Below are positions 50,047-59,117 of a stretch of 64,000 nucleotides of DNA, one piece after another (positions within the stretch are counted from its first letter, which is position 1; every line of letters begins with the position of its first letter). A program made the translations under genes and the position numbers. The notes under the pieces are model-generated. The model searched no databases. It saw only the letters and a list, made by a program, of their open reading frames with translations, and was not told the origin of the DNA. Origin of the DNA: Brevibacillus dissolubilis (GTDB lineage: Bacteria > Bacillota > Bacilli > Brevibacillales > Brevibacillaceae); assembly GCF_006170445.1 (NCBI RefSeq), contig NZ_VCNA01000004.1, forward strand, positions 186,001-250,000, written 5' to 3'.

Positions 50047-50712
50047 TCACTCCTTCATTGATCGATCCTGTAACCTCCCCATCAGATACTTCCACGCCAA
50101 TAGCCCGTGGCGCTCTTCGCTTGTCAGATTAGGTCTCGTGGCCAGTACTTCATAGGAGTCTGCCTGAAATTTGATTTTAAGGTTCTCAATTTCGTTTTCA
50201 ATGGACAAGGACTGTGTTTCTTGGCCTTTTTGCTGTTCCTCCACGTACATCTCGGCAATCCTCCGAATGGTAAACCGCTCTCCAGTGGGGGAAATCCAGA
50301 TCGCTTGTTCTGGTATACGGGTGTGTTGATGCTTGGCTTTGTCTACCGGTTTTTCATATTGAATCCGATCATTCTTCAGCCATTTGTGTATCGTCGTGAT
50401 GGATACTCCGAAAAATTGAGCGAGTTCACCTGTTGTATAAGTGCGAACACTGTGACTGAACCCTTGTGGAACCGCATGTGTCTCCTGCTGCAGGGTGATG
50501 AACAAGTATTCCAATGCCAGCCGAGGATTCCCCGCCCCAAACCTCAGGATTTCTTGGGCTTTTGGCAGGAATTTTTGCTCAGAGTCAATTCGGGACAACA
50601 GTCTAGAAAAAAAGTCATACAAGATCTGGCTGTTCACTTCCTCTGCTAACAACTGTTCCATTGCTTTCGCCTGATCGCTTTCAGTGACTGTAACTCGATG
50701 GATGGTATTCAT
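50047..50712 (-). CDS. HTH-domain protein upstream of TumE-like gene (221 aa)
   Basis: The ATG at 50712 follows AGGGGGT. A MerR/excisionase-type helix-turn-helix is central: TYTTGELAQFFGVSITTIHKWLKNDRI. The N-terminal part (MEQLLAEEVNSQILYDFFSRLLSRI) is helical, and the C-terminus is helical and acidic. Its final codons contain the ribosome site of the next gene. A DNA-binding antitoxin or excisionase-like regulator is likely. Confidence 0.65.
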   Translation of the reverse strand: MNTIHRVTVTESDQAKAMEQLLAEEVNSQILYDFFSRLLSRIDSEQKFLPKAQEILRFGAGNPRLALEYLFITLQQETHAVPQGFSHSVRTYTTGELAQFFGVSITTIHKWLKNDRIQYEKPVDKAKHQHTRIPEQAIWISPTGERFTIRRIAEMYVEEQQKGQETQSLSIENEIENLKIKFQADSYEVLATRPNLTSEERHGLLAWKYLMGRLQDRSMKE

Positions 50713-50871
50713 ACAATCACAACCCCCTACGATTTTGATTCTATAAATTGATAATACCTGATACAAGTTATTTTCTCAAACCGAACATAATCTAAACTTA
50801 AACCAAAATAAAATACATAAACACAAAAAAGGGACAGCCCTTCCGGCTCATCCCCCCTTCACTCTCCGCCT

Positions 50872-51960
50872 TTATTCCACATCACCGGGAAACTCTTTCA
50901 TCTTCGTGCTCTTCCAGACAATCTCGCCCTGCTTGTTGATATAACAGAACGAATAACCCCCGTCCTCTTCACGGATCACTTCATAGGCCAGGCCACGCTC
51001 AAATACGCCACCGCTGGCAAACTGCGGCTGAATCACCATTTTTCCAGTCTTGTCGATGTAGCCGTATTTGCCGTCTACCTTCACGGCGGCCAGACCTTCG
51101 GAGAATGGCAGGGCGCGTTCGTACTTCGGCGGAATGACAAAGGAGCCGTCTTTATTGATGTAGGTGGCTTTGTAGCTGCCATCCACTTCTACGTACACAT
51201 CTGCCAAGCCTTCCGAAAAAGCACCCGGTTCCCAGACTTTTGGTCCGATCACATATTGACCACTGGTATTGATCATCCCAAAGCCTTGCTGTTCGTTTTC
51301 AAATACAACAGCCAATCCATCGCGGAACGGGTTAGCGATGTCGTATTTAAACGGAATCACAGTAGCCCCCTGTTTGTCGATAAAGCCGGCCTTGCCACTC
51401 TGATAGACCACACACAGACCCTCGTGAAAGCCCCAGACCGTCTCATACGCAGGTGGAATCACCATCTGTCCGCTTGCGTCGATGAAGCCGTATTTGCCGT
51501 CCTTCTTCACCGCGGCCCGGCCCTCGACGAAGCTTCTGGCATGCTCAAAGGTCGCGGGAATCACCATCTGGTTTTGTTTATTGATGAATCCGAAGGTCTC
51601 GCCCTGTTTGACAGCGGCCAGTCCCTCCACGGAAAAATGATCGGCGTCCTCGTATACCGCCGGAATGACCACTTCGCCTTTTTCATTCAGGAAACCGTAT
51701 TTGCCGCCTTGCCCAAACATGGCCAGGCCATTATGGAATTCCCCCACGACATCGTAGGAAGGCGGGATGACGACAGTGCCATTCTGATCGATAAAGCCGT
51801 GCTTGTCTTTTTCCTGGATGGCATACAACTTAAGCTCTGCCTGCTCCTCTTGCTTGGCATGCGCTGCTGTCTGTTGGCTGGGAAGCTCCGTCAGAGAGAC
51901 TGTAAATGGGAGTGACAATGTGACTGCGAGGAATAATGTGCTGATGGATGCTTTGTTCAT
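50872..51960 (-). CDS. Secreted WG-repeat protein (362 aa)
   Basis: A signal peptide (1-34) precedes seven or eight WG repeats. Each runs G-K-Y-G-F-I-D-x-x-G-x-x-V-I-P-x-x-Y-D/E followed by F-x-x-G-L-A-x-V, for example GKYGFIDASGQMVIPPAYE. WG repeats form a beta structure and occur in exported and intracellular binding proteins. No enzyme domain is attached. Confidence 0.88.
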   Translation of the reverse strand: MNKASISTLFLAVTLSLPFTVSLTELPSQQTAAHAKQEEQAELKLYAIQEKDKHGFIDQNGTVVIPPSYDVVGEFHNGLAMFGQGGKYGFLNEKGEVVIPAVYEDADHFSVEGLAAVKQGETFGFINKQNQMVIPATFEHARSFVEGRAAVKKDGKYGFIDASGQMVIPPAYETVWGFHEGLCVVYQSGKAGFIDKQGATVIPFKYDIANPFRDGLAVVFENEQQGFGMINTSGQYVIGPKVWEPGAFSEGLADVYVEVDGSYKATYINKDGSFVIPPKYERALPFSEGLAAVKVDGKYGYIDKTGKMVIQPQFASGGVFERGLAYEVIREEDGGYSFCYINKQGEIVWKSTKMKEFPGDVE

Positions 51961-52139
51961 GAAAAGCCCGCCCCCTTTTCCTTATTTCGCGACGTTTACC
52001 TTATTCTTATTTCATAAGACGTGACTTTTGGCCAAATGCTTCAATGTGCTCGGTCTTTTTTATAGGATGACCTTCACACATCCTGTTTATGATATAATAG
52101 GATATGATTCCTATTTTCGACTGACGGAGATGAACACAT

Positions 52140-52805
52140 GTGAAAGAACTGTTGAAGAACACATCGCTTTTTGAAAACTTGAATGACTCCGAACTCACCA
52201 ATATAGCCGATATCGCTATCCAGCGCAGCTATCCTGCAGGGACGGAGCTGTTTAAGCAAGGTGACTCCGGCGATACCTTCTATGTGGTGATCAGCGGTTC
52301 TGTCAAGGTGTTCAATATCACCAAAGACGGACAGGAGAAAATCATTGCCATCTTCCGCTCCGGGCAAAGCTTTGGAGAATTTGCCCTGATTGACGGAGAG
52401 CCCCGTTCAGCCAGTGCCACCACCATGGAGGACTCGGTATTCATCATTATTACCCGCGAGACATTTTTCAGACTCTTGAAAAAGAATTTTTCTCTCTCGC
52501 AAAAATTAATTGAGCTGCTGGTCAAACGGCTTCGCCGCACCAATGAGCAGGTGATGGACCTCGTCTTTTTGGATGCACGGACACAGACGATCAAGACCCT
52601 GATTACGCTTGCCAACGAACACGGACAACGCGAAGAGGGCACGGTCAAGCTGAATGTCCCCGTCACCCCCGCCGAAATCGCCAGCTTGGCTGGAATCCCC
52701 CAAGACATGGCAGAAGAAGTCATCCGGGAATTGTTGCACCGCCAAGTATTAATTCGCCGCCATAATTTTTATTATCTAAATACGGCCGCCTTATTAAATA
52801 AGTAA
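52140..52805 (+). CDS. Crp/Fnr family transcriptional regulator
   Basis: Residues 8-120 are a cyclic-nucleotide-type effector domain (YPAGTELFKQGDSGDTFYVVISGSVKVFN, SFGEFALIDGEPRSASATT). Residues 145-215 are the HTH (VTPAEIASLAGIPQDMAEEVIRELLHR). The four N-terminal cysteines of Fnr are absent, so it does not sense oxygen through a cluster of that kind. The start is GTG 52140 with CGGAGATG upstream. Its target is unknown; the neighbouring kinase gene is separated by a terminator. Confidence 0.9.
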   Translation: MKELLKNTSLFENLNDSELTNIADIAIQRSYPAGTELFKQGDSGDTFYVVISGSVKVFNITKDGQEKIIAIFRSGQSFGEFALIDGEPRSASATTMEDSVFIIITRETFFRLLKKNFSLSQKLIELLVKRLRRTNEQVMDLVFLDARTQTIKTLITLANEHGQREEGTVKLNVPVTPAEIASLAGIPQDMAEEVIRELLHRQVLIRRHNFYYLNTAALLNK

Positions 52806-52846
52806 AAGAATCATCATCTACATAAGCATATGGTTTAATGACGTGC

Positions 52847-52880
52847 CTGCTTCGGTTCCCGACCGGAAGCAGTTTTTTTA
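52847..52880 (+). terminator. Intrinsic terminator
   Basis: CTGCTTC/GAAGCAG with inner GGT/ACC, followed by T7. Confidence 0.85.
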
Positions 52881-52978
52881 TGTTTAAGATCAAACATGTA
52901 ACTTATGGGAAGACTAGGATTTTCACTATTTATGTAGAAATATGTATAAACACAGCACTGATAAAGCAGGTGATCAAC

Positions 52979-55600
52979 ATGGCGCAGACAAGATCTCATC
53001 ATACGCATAGCGATACAGCGCAGACAACAACCGAAGAGAACGCGTTTTTAGCCGCGTTGTTCGCTGCCAATCCTCATGCCGTCTATTCGTTAGATACGGA
53101 AGGAAGGTTCACCCGGGTCAACCCTGCCTGTGCCGAGTTAACCGGCTATTCGCGGGACGAACTGCTCGGTCAACCATTCCTAGACTTAATCGCAGATAAA
53201 GAGAAAACAAAGCGGATGCGCGGTTTTCTGCGCATGCAGAAATACAGCAATGATCAGCCCCATTTCATACAAATCCAGCACAGAAGCGGAAACGTCCTGG
53301 ATCTGTGCGTAACGCATACCCCGCTCATCGTCGAGGGTGTAATCGTCGGTTTTGCCGGAACGGCGATCGACATGACCAAATGCAGAGAGAACCAGACCAA
53401 GCGTGAGCAGCAATTGCTGCGTGCCAATGAGGAGTTAAAAAACACCTTAAAAGAACAGCAAGGCATGACGGTCAAGTTCAAAAAAGTGAATGACCGTTTT
53501 ATCTATACCTTTGCAGAAGGCCAACTGTTCCAAAAGATTGGCATCGACCCCAAACGGCAAGTTCTAGGAATTGCGATGGAAGAGCTTTTGCCAGAGAGTC
53601 TGGTGGAATATAAACGCGGTTTTTATCAACGGGCCTGGTCTGGTGAGGTCGTCAATTATGAAGGAGTGCTCGCCGGGTTTCCTTACACAGCCTCCCTGCA
53701 GCCAGTCTTTTGGGAAGGCAAAGTGATCGAGGTCCTCTGCTCGCTCGTCGATATCAGTGAGTTAAAGCTCAAAGAGGAAGAATTACGCGAAACCAACGAG
53801 CTGCTGGAGTCTTTTATCCAGCATACAACCGAAGCGATTCATGTCACAGATCTGTCCGGCCATGTGTTGCGGGTCAACGACAGCTTTGAACGGATGTTTG
53901 GTTACCGCTCCGATGAGATTCTGGGGCGGCGTACCGAGTTGTTGGTACCAGAGAACAAGCGAGATGAGCTGTATGACTTGCGCAGACAGGTGGCAGACGG
54001 CCATTCTGTCAGCCACTTCGAGACCGAGCGCATCCGAAAAGACGGCAGTCTGTGCATGATCAGCCTGACCGTCTCCCCCATCCGTGACATGGAGGGGAAG
54101 GTAATCGCTCTAGCCGCGATTTCCCGTGACATCACCGAGAGAAAACGGCACGAAGAGCAGATCCGTATGAATAATGCGTACCTCGAATCATTTATCAACC
54201 ATACGGCAGATGCGATCGGGGTATTCGATCTGGAGGGCAATCTGGTTCGGGTCAACAAAGCTTCTGAGGAAATCTTCGGTTGGACGGATCAGGATATCAT
54301 CGGCCGCAAAGTCCGCACCATCCCCGACGATAGCTATATGCAGGAAGTCAATTACCTGCAAAACATCGCACGCGAGGGCCTGAGCGTCAGAGGCTACGAG
54401 ACGATCCGGCAAAAGAAGGACGGTACCTTAATTGAGGTTAGCATCACTTATTCCCCGATCAAGGACGCCGACGGCAATGTAATCGCCTTCGCCAACATCC
54501 TGCGCGATATCACCGAACGGAAAAAAGCCGAGCGCGACCTGCGCGAAAGTGAGGCCAAATACCGTCTGATTGCCGAAAACACCTCGGACATGATCTTCCT
54601 GCTCGATGCCGATACGCGGGTGCTGTATGCCTCCCCTTCCTTTGAGATGATTTTTGGTTATCCGGTGAAAGGGTATGAGGGCAAACGTGCCTTTGACAGC
54701 ATATGCCCCGATGACCAGCCATCCGTCTTGGAAAAGTGGCAGGAGTCGCTCATCACCAAAAAGCCGTTTGAAGTGCAATACCGTGCGCCCCATAAAAATG
54801 GCACAGAAGTAGTTATCGAGTCCCGCATCATGCCGATCACCAACAAACTCGGCAAGGTGGAGAATCTGGTCGTCGTCGCCCGTGATATCACCGAACGGCA
54901 AAAGACGGAAGAGGTCTTGCGCAACTCCGACAAGCTCTATGTGATCGGCGAACTGGCTGCCGGCATCGCCCATGAAATCCGCAATCCTCTGACCTCCATC
55001 CGTGGATTTATTCAACTGCTCAAATCGATGTATACCGAAAATGACTTTTATTTCTCCATCATGCTGTCTGAGCTTGATCGGATTAATTTTATTGTGAGTG
55101 AACTTCTTGTGCTCGCCAAACCACAGGCCTCCAACTTCAGAGACAACGATCTGGGCCAGCTCATCCACAATGTGATCATGCTCGTCGACACACAGGCGAT
55201 CATGAATAACATCCAGATCTCCACCATCATGGATTCCCCGCATTACATGATTACCTGTGAAGCCAATCAGATCAAACAGGTGCTGATCAACCTCATCAAA
55301 AATGCAATGGAAGCGATGACAGAGGGCGGTCAACTGATCATCCAGACCGAAAAGACAGAGAACAACCACGTCATGCTCCGCATCATCGACCAAGGCTGCG
55401 GAATCCCTGAATCGCTGCTGGTCAAATTGGGACAGCCGTTCTACACCACCAAGGAAAAAGGCACAGGTCTCGGACTGATGATCAGCAAGAAAATCATCAA
55501 GGATCATCACGGCGCCCTGCACATCACCAGTACAGAGGGCGTTGGTACCACAGTAGAGATCTGTCTGCCGCTTACTGATGCTGTTTGGATTAACAGATAA
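52979..55600 (+). CDS. Five-PAS sensor histidine kinase, sporulation-kinase type
   Basis: I start at ATG 52979 (AGGTGATC upstream), giving 873 aa. Five PAS units precede the kinase. The first is NPHAVYSLDTEGRFTRVNPA, the second is degenerate, the third TTEAIHVTDLSGHVLRVNDS, the fourth TADAIGVFDLEGNLVRVN and the fifth TSDMIFLLDADTRVLYASP. HisKA has GIAHEIRNPLTS with H665, and the ATPase has NLIKNAMEAM, DQGCGIP and GTGLGL. No membrane helix and no partner response regulator: this is the layout of the cytosolic phosphorelay kinases KinA/KinE. Input to Spo0F is the likely role, by inference. Confidence 0.9.
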   Translation: MAQTRSHHTHSDTAQTTTEENAFLAALFAANPHAVYSLDTEGRFTRVNPACAELTGYSRDELLGQPFLDLIADKEKTKRMRGFLRMQKYSNDQPHFIQIQHRSGNVLDLCVTHTPLIVEGVIVGFAGTAIDMTKCRENQTKREQQLLRANEELKNTLKEQQGMTVKFKKVNDRFIYTFAEGQLFQKIGIDPKRQVLGIAMEELLPESLVEYKRGFYQRAWSGEVVNYEGVLAGFPYTASLQPVFWEGKVIEVLCSLVDISELKLKEEELRETNELLESFIQHTTEAIHVTDLSGHVLRVNDSFERMFGYRSDEILGRRTELLVPENKRDELYDLRRQVADGHSVSHFETERIRKDGSLCMISLTVSPIRDMEGKVIALAAISRDITERKRHEEQIRMNNAYLESFINHTADAIGVFDLEGNLVRVNKASEEIFGWTDQDIIGRKVRTIPDDSYMQEVNYLQNIAREGLSVRGYETIRQKKDGTLIEVSITYSPIKDADGNVIAFANILRDITERKKAERDLRESEAKYRLIAENTSDMIFLLDADTRVLYASPSFEMIFGYPVKGYEGKRAFDSICPDDQPSVLEKWQESLITKKPFEVQYRAPHKNGTEVVIESRIMPITNKLGKVENLVVVARDITERQKTEEVLRNSDKLYVIGELAAGIAHEIRNPLTSIRGFIQLLKSMYTENDFYFSIMLSELDRINFIVSELLVLAKPQASNFRDNDLGQLIHNVIMLVDTQAIMNNIQISTIMDSPHYMITCEANQIKQVLINLIKNAMEAMTEGGQLIIQTEKTENNHVMLRIIDQGCGIPESLLVKLGQPFYTTKEKGTGLGLMISKKIIKDHHGALHITSTEGVGTTVEICLPLTDAVWINR

Positions 55601-55608
55601 TCCTAGAC

Positions 55609-55640
55609 AAAGGAACTACATTCTCGTAGTTCCTTTTTCT
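55609..55640 (+). terminator. Intrinsic terminator
   Basis: AGGAACTAC pairs with GTAGTTCCT and TTTTTCTC follows, 10 nt after the kinase stop. Confidence 0.85.
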
Positions 55641-55792
55641 CGTTTTCTAAGAAATTAATATGCAATATGCAAATACGTGTTTAACCATGTTACAATTCGG
55701 GTAACTATTGTTGTAACAAGCCTATTGTTTATCAATACACAAATCTGATTGCTTACAAATACAACTCAGATTAAAAAGGAGATTAGAAACCT

Positions 55793-56047
55793 ATGAAAGC
55801 AACCGGAATCGTAAGAAAAGTAGATGAGCTGGGTCGTGTCGTCCTTCCAATCGAACTCAGAAGAACCTTTAATATTGATATCAAAGATCCAATCGAGATT
55901 TATGTTGACGGTGAAAAAATCATCCTCAAAAAATATCAGCCATCCTGCGTATTCTGCCAACAAGCAGACAACGTGACTCACTTCAAAGGCAAACTTGTAT
56001 GCTCAACCTGCCTCGAAGATGCAAGCCAACAGGTAAAAGTACTCTAG
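55793..56047 (+). CDS. abrB: AbrB family transition-state regulator with Cys-rich tail
   Basis: The N-terminal 50 residues are a swapped-hairpin AbrB domain almost identical to the B. subtilis protein: MKATGIVRKVDELGRVVLPI, then EIYVDGEKIILKKYQPSC. The C-terminal part differs from B. subtilis AbrB. It has CVFCQQADN ... GKLVCSTCLED, two CxxC pairs that could bind zinc. AbrB represses stationary-phase genes until Spo0A~P turns it off. Its position next to a sporulation-type kinase is suggestive. Confidence 0.9.
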   Translation: MKATGIVRKVDELGRVVLPIELRRTFNIDIKDPIEIYVDGEKIILKKYQPSCVFCQQADNVTHFKGKLVCSTCLEDASQQVKVL

Positions 56048-56067
56048 GAAGAACAATCACTGCACCC

Positions 56068-56151
56068 AAAAAAGAAAGGCAAGACTGCTGTCCAATCATC
56101 TCGACTTCTTGAGAAGAGAGATGAGGAGGAGCGTCTTGCCTTTCTTTTTTT
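56068..56151. terminator. Bidirectional intrinsic terminator
   Basis: AAAAAAGAAAGGCAAGAC pairs with GTCTTGCCTTTCTTTTTT across an internal structured loop. It ends both abrB and the convergent toxin operon. Confidence 0.85.
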
Positions 56152-56153
56152 AA

Positions 56154-57065
56154 TTAGTTTCCATGAATTTTTTTATAGCTCTCCACAAATTGTTGAGCCT
56201 CATCACTGACGGCCGCCCAGTCATCTAACGCACTGTCCAGCCTAATCCGGAGAATAAAAGGAGACAGGTCCTCGTCAGTAAGCTTCTCCATCTGATCAGT
56301 GATGGCACCTAAGTCCCCTGATATGCCATCCCAAATACCATGTACCTTTTGCACGATCGGAAGTAACGTGCTCTGGATCGTGTCGATAAAAGGCGGGATA
56401 TCGGATAGTTGAAAGAGTTGTGCCATGTATTGTGCCAGATAGATGGCGAGTGGACCTAAGGCGAACATCCCTGCCACGAGCGTATATTCAGCGAAGTCCT
56501 GCTCTAATGTGTTATACAGGTTGGTTAATGTATCATGAGAGCTTTGCAGATCGACATAAAAGTCATGCAAGGATGAAATAACAGGCTGAACCTGAGCGTA
56601 ATAGCTCTCAGATTGGGCTTTTAAGCTATTACATATCTGAATAAATTTTTCTTTCGTTTCGGGAGAAATCTTTCCTTGGCGAGCTTCTTTGATGATTTCA
56701 TTGATATCGTTTCGATATTGCTGATCGATTACCTTGGCATAATCGGCAATGCTTTGACCCAGCAAAATGATATTATCATGGTTACTGTCCCGCCAGACTT
56801 GACAATCATTTTTATACTTCGCCAAATAAGAAACACATGCTTGAACATCACCTGAAAACGTACCCATATGAACAAAGGTGTACCAGACGGTTCCCGCGAA
56901 TGGACCAAACTTATTTGTAATTTGTTGTTGTAGTTCATCTAAGCTGGACGGTGATGAGATAAAGATTTGCACGTATTCGTAAAAAACAGTCCATTCTTGG
57001 GTGGATAATACAAAGGGGCTGTTCTTCCCCCCTAATTCAGATGGAAAAAAAGAGTATTCTGCCAT
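56154..57065 (-). CDS. Alpha-helical pore-forming toxin-like protein, component B
   Basis: The 303-aa product is nearly all helical. It has a hydrophobic hairpin (YTLVAGMFALGPLAIYLAQYMAQLF) between long helices, and near the end VQKVHGIWDGISGDLGAITDQMEKL. Its upstream neighbour has the matching KIQGLWDGLSKDLAQI. This layout is that of the ClyA/Hbl/Xax alpha-pore toxins. No signal peptide is present, as in XaxAB/YaxAB. It is second in the operon. Assignment to a subfamily is tentative. Confidence 0.6.
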   Translation of the reverse strand: MAEYSFFPSELGGKNSPFVLSTQEWTVFYEYVQIFISSPSSLDELQQQITNKFGPFAGTVWYTFVHMGTFSGDVQACVSYLAKYKNDCQVWRDSNHDNIILLGQSIADYAKVIDQQYRNDINEIIKEARQGKISPETKEKFIQICNSLKAQSESYYAQVQPVISSLHDFYVDLQSSHDTLTNLYNTLEQDFAEYTLVAGMFALGPLAIYLAQYMAQLFQLSDIPPFIDTIQSTLLPIVQKVHGIWDGISGDLGAITDQMEKLTDEDLSPFILRIRLDSALDDWAAVSDEAQQFVESYKKIHGN

Positions 57066-57092
57066 GATGATCTCCTGCCTTTTGTGGAATGG

Positions 57093-57122
57093 AGACCCCC
57101 CTGCCGTAAGACAGGGGGGTCT
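57093..57122 (-). other. Perfect GC-rich hairpin between the two toxin-like genes
   Basis: AGACCCCCCTG (57093-57103) pairs with CAGGGGGGTCT (57112-57122) over 11 bp with an 8-nt loop and no T-run. It may protect or attenuate the downstream message and so set the ratio of the two products. Confidence 0.6.
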
Positions 57123-57164
57123 GAGCTGTACCTCTGTACGTGAGCAGATCGCAGACGCTGCTTC

Positions 57165-58265
57165 TTAGATCACGGATACATCCGCATCGATACGGAACAT
57201 CGTGATTTGGTCGGTAATGCTCTTCCACATGTCAGCAGCCGTGTTCAGATGTACTTTATCAAGAAAAGCACTATCTACGTTTTGTTGCAGGGTGGTATTA
57301 TCGTAGTTCGCGATTTGGGCAAGGTCCTTGCTTAAACCATCCCACAGGCCTTGAATTTTTTGGATGACAGGGATCGCTGCGGCCATTTCTTGGCTCAATT
57401 GGTCGCTGTACTGATCAGCCGCTTGCAAGAGACCGCTAAAGCTTTTGTCTCGTTTGAGGGTATCCTCGTCTTGTTGGATTTGCTGTTTAACCCCTTCAAT
57501 TTGTTTTTCCAACGCAGTTCCTTTGATGGCATCTGCCACTTTGTTGGAAATAAAACCAAACAACGGGCCGAACAGATAAAGCAATTTCGTAATGGTCTCA
57601 TATTCAGAATAAGCTTTTTCCAGCTTTTTCAGTTGGTCGTTGAGACTGTCAATCTCGTTTTGCACGTTTGTTACTTCTTGGCTATTGGCACCGTATGCAT
57701 CATCCAGCTGCTTTTTCAATGTAGTCAACTTGGTGGAATCTCCCTGTGTGTCGACATAAAATTGATGAACCTCGGTGTATAGCTCCTTGGCTTCGTCCGC
57801 GTATCCTTGCGCCTGTTTAGCCAAATCAGCGGCTCCTGAGCGGAAATCGTCCATCGCATCGGTATTCCCTTTTCTGATCTCATCAATCAATGGTGCCATC
57901 GCTTCATAGTACTCAGGGGCTTCGATGGAGTAGGTTTTGATGGAGGTGGCGACATTCAGCATCTTCGGGTACGTGTTTTTTTGCCAGTTATAGGTGTGAT
58001 TTTGAATAGAAGAATACACTGGATAGATCTCGGCAAAAGCAGGCGGGAATGGAATGGATTGATCCAGCACCAGCTTTTCACGTATTTGCGCTTCATTGGT
58101 CGGCAATTCAATTCCATTACCCGTGTATCGTTGCAGCGTTACCCAGTCAGCTGCCTTCAGAATGATTTTTTGCGTACTGCTATCAACTAACTCACCTGGA
58201 CCAAAGTCGGCTTTTGCCTCAGCATTTAACAAGCTTTGGATTTTTGCAGATACGGATGGATTCAT
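57165..58265 (-). CDS. Alpha-helical pore-forming toxin-like protein, component A
   Basis: The 366-aa product has long helices (HTYNWQKNTYPKMLNVATSIKTYS, then coiled coil EVTNVQNEIDSLNDQLKKLEKAYSEY). A hydrophobic hairpin follows (ITKLLYLFGPLFGFISNKVADAI), then KIQGLWDGLSKDLAQI near the C-terminus. Size and order resemble XaxA/YaxA-type subunits of binary cytotoxins. No export signal. Being larger and first in the operon, it would be the A component. The resemblance is structural reading, not a proven match. Confidence 0.6.
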   Translation of the reverse strand: MNPSVSAKIQSLLNAEAKADFGPGELVDSSTQKIILKAADWVTLQRYTGNGIELPTNEAQIREKLVLDQSIPFPPAFAEIYPVYSSIQNHTYNWQKNTYPKMLNVATSIKTYSIEAPEYYEAMAPLIDEIRKGNTDAMDDFRSGAADLAKQAQGYADEAKELYTEVHQFYVDTQGDSTKLTTLKKQLDDAYGANSQEVTNVQNEIDSLNDQLKKLEKAYSEYETITKLLYLFGPLFGFISNKVADAIKGTALEKQIEGVKQQIQQDEDTLKRDKSFSGLLQAADQYSDQLSQEMAAAIPVIQKIQGLWDGLSKDLAQIANYDNTTLQQNVDSAFLDKVHLNTAADMWKSITDQITMFRIDADVSVI

Positions 58266-58408
58266 GATATAACACTTCCTGTTCTCGTTTATTTTTTAGG
58301 TGGAATTCATGTACCATCACTATATCTGACAGAATAGTCATATGACCATTTACCGAAGTAAGGAGTTTTTAGCGGGAAGTCATTGACGTGGGCTTACTCT
58401 TTTCATTG

Positions 58409-59011
58409 TCAGCATCCCTCCTGCAAGACAGCCTCCCTAATCCGCTCTATTCTTCTCTCCCATTCCTCATATTCCCCCTCAAATAATCCAAAACCCAGCT
58501 CTTTCATCAGATGAAAAAACGCACTTGCACCCTCTGTCAGCGCGAGCAGGCACTCACGCTTGGGGAAGCTCCACTCTGCCTGAATCTGACCATCTCCACC
58601 CTTTACATAGAGAACCAACTGTTCTTTTGCATTGGCACTGGTATTTTCACTTTCACTCTCGCTCTCCGTCCCCCACACCTTCAGGCCAAACCCTGCCGGT
58701 TGATAGGTGAAAGTGGCTTCGACAGGAGTATGACCGACCCCGCACAGTGTCTCCATTATCCCTACCAGATTCGCCCAGTACATATCAAGACTGTCCCAGT
58801 ACCGGTAACCTAGTGCCGATTGGCCGTACCCGTCTGTAATCACAATGGTGCCGGGGTAGACCGGATGGGTTTTATCGATTTTTGCACCAATCGCTTCACG
58901 CTCGTGCAATCCAATCACATACCGTTCTGGATGCTGCACGACATCACCTTGATCATGCATCACCGCATCCGGCTTGAGAAAATAAGATTGTACCCGTACC
59001 ACAGAATTCAT
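58409..59011 (-). CDS. Hypothetical protein (200 aa)
   Basis: I start at ATG 59011 (AGAGGTGTGAAGGG upstream). The soluble protein reads MNSVVRVQSYFLKPDAVMHD, then YGQSALGYRYWDSLDMYWANLVGIMETLCG and a WERRIERIREAV end. There is a Ser/Glu run (ESESESENTSAN) in the middle. No family recognised. It is upstream of the toxin-like operon on the same strand. Confidence 0.65.
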   Translation of the reverse strand: MNSVVRVQSYFLKPDAVMHDQGDVVQHPERYVIGLHEREAIGAKIDKTHPVYPGTIVITDGYGQSALGYRYWDSLDMYWANLVGIMETLCGVGHTPVEATFTYQPAGFGLKVWGTESESESENTSANAKEQLVLYVKGGDGQIQAEWSFPKRECLLALTEGASAFFHLMKELGFGLFEGEYEEWERRIERIREAVLQEGC

Positions 59012-59041
59012 CCCTTCACACCTCTCCCCGTTTTTCACAAA

Positions 59042-59083
59042 ACAAAAAAACAGGAAAGCCTGCACACAGCGAAGCTTTCCTGC
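59042..59083 (-). terminator. Intrinsic terminator
   Basis: On the minus strand CAGGAAAGC ... GCTTTCCTG is followed by TTTTTTTG, 35 nt after the secreted-protein stop. Confidence 0.85.
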
Positions 59084-59117
59084 TTTACCCATGAGATATA
59101 CAAGGTCAATCGATTGA

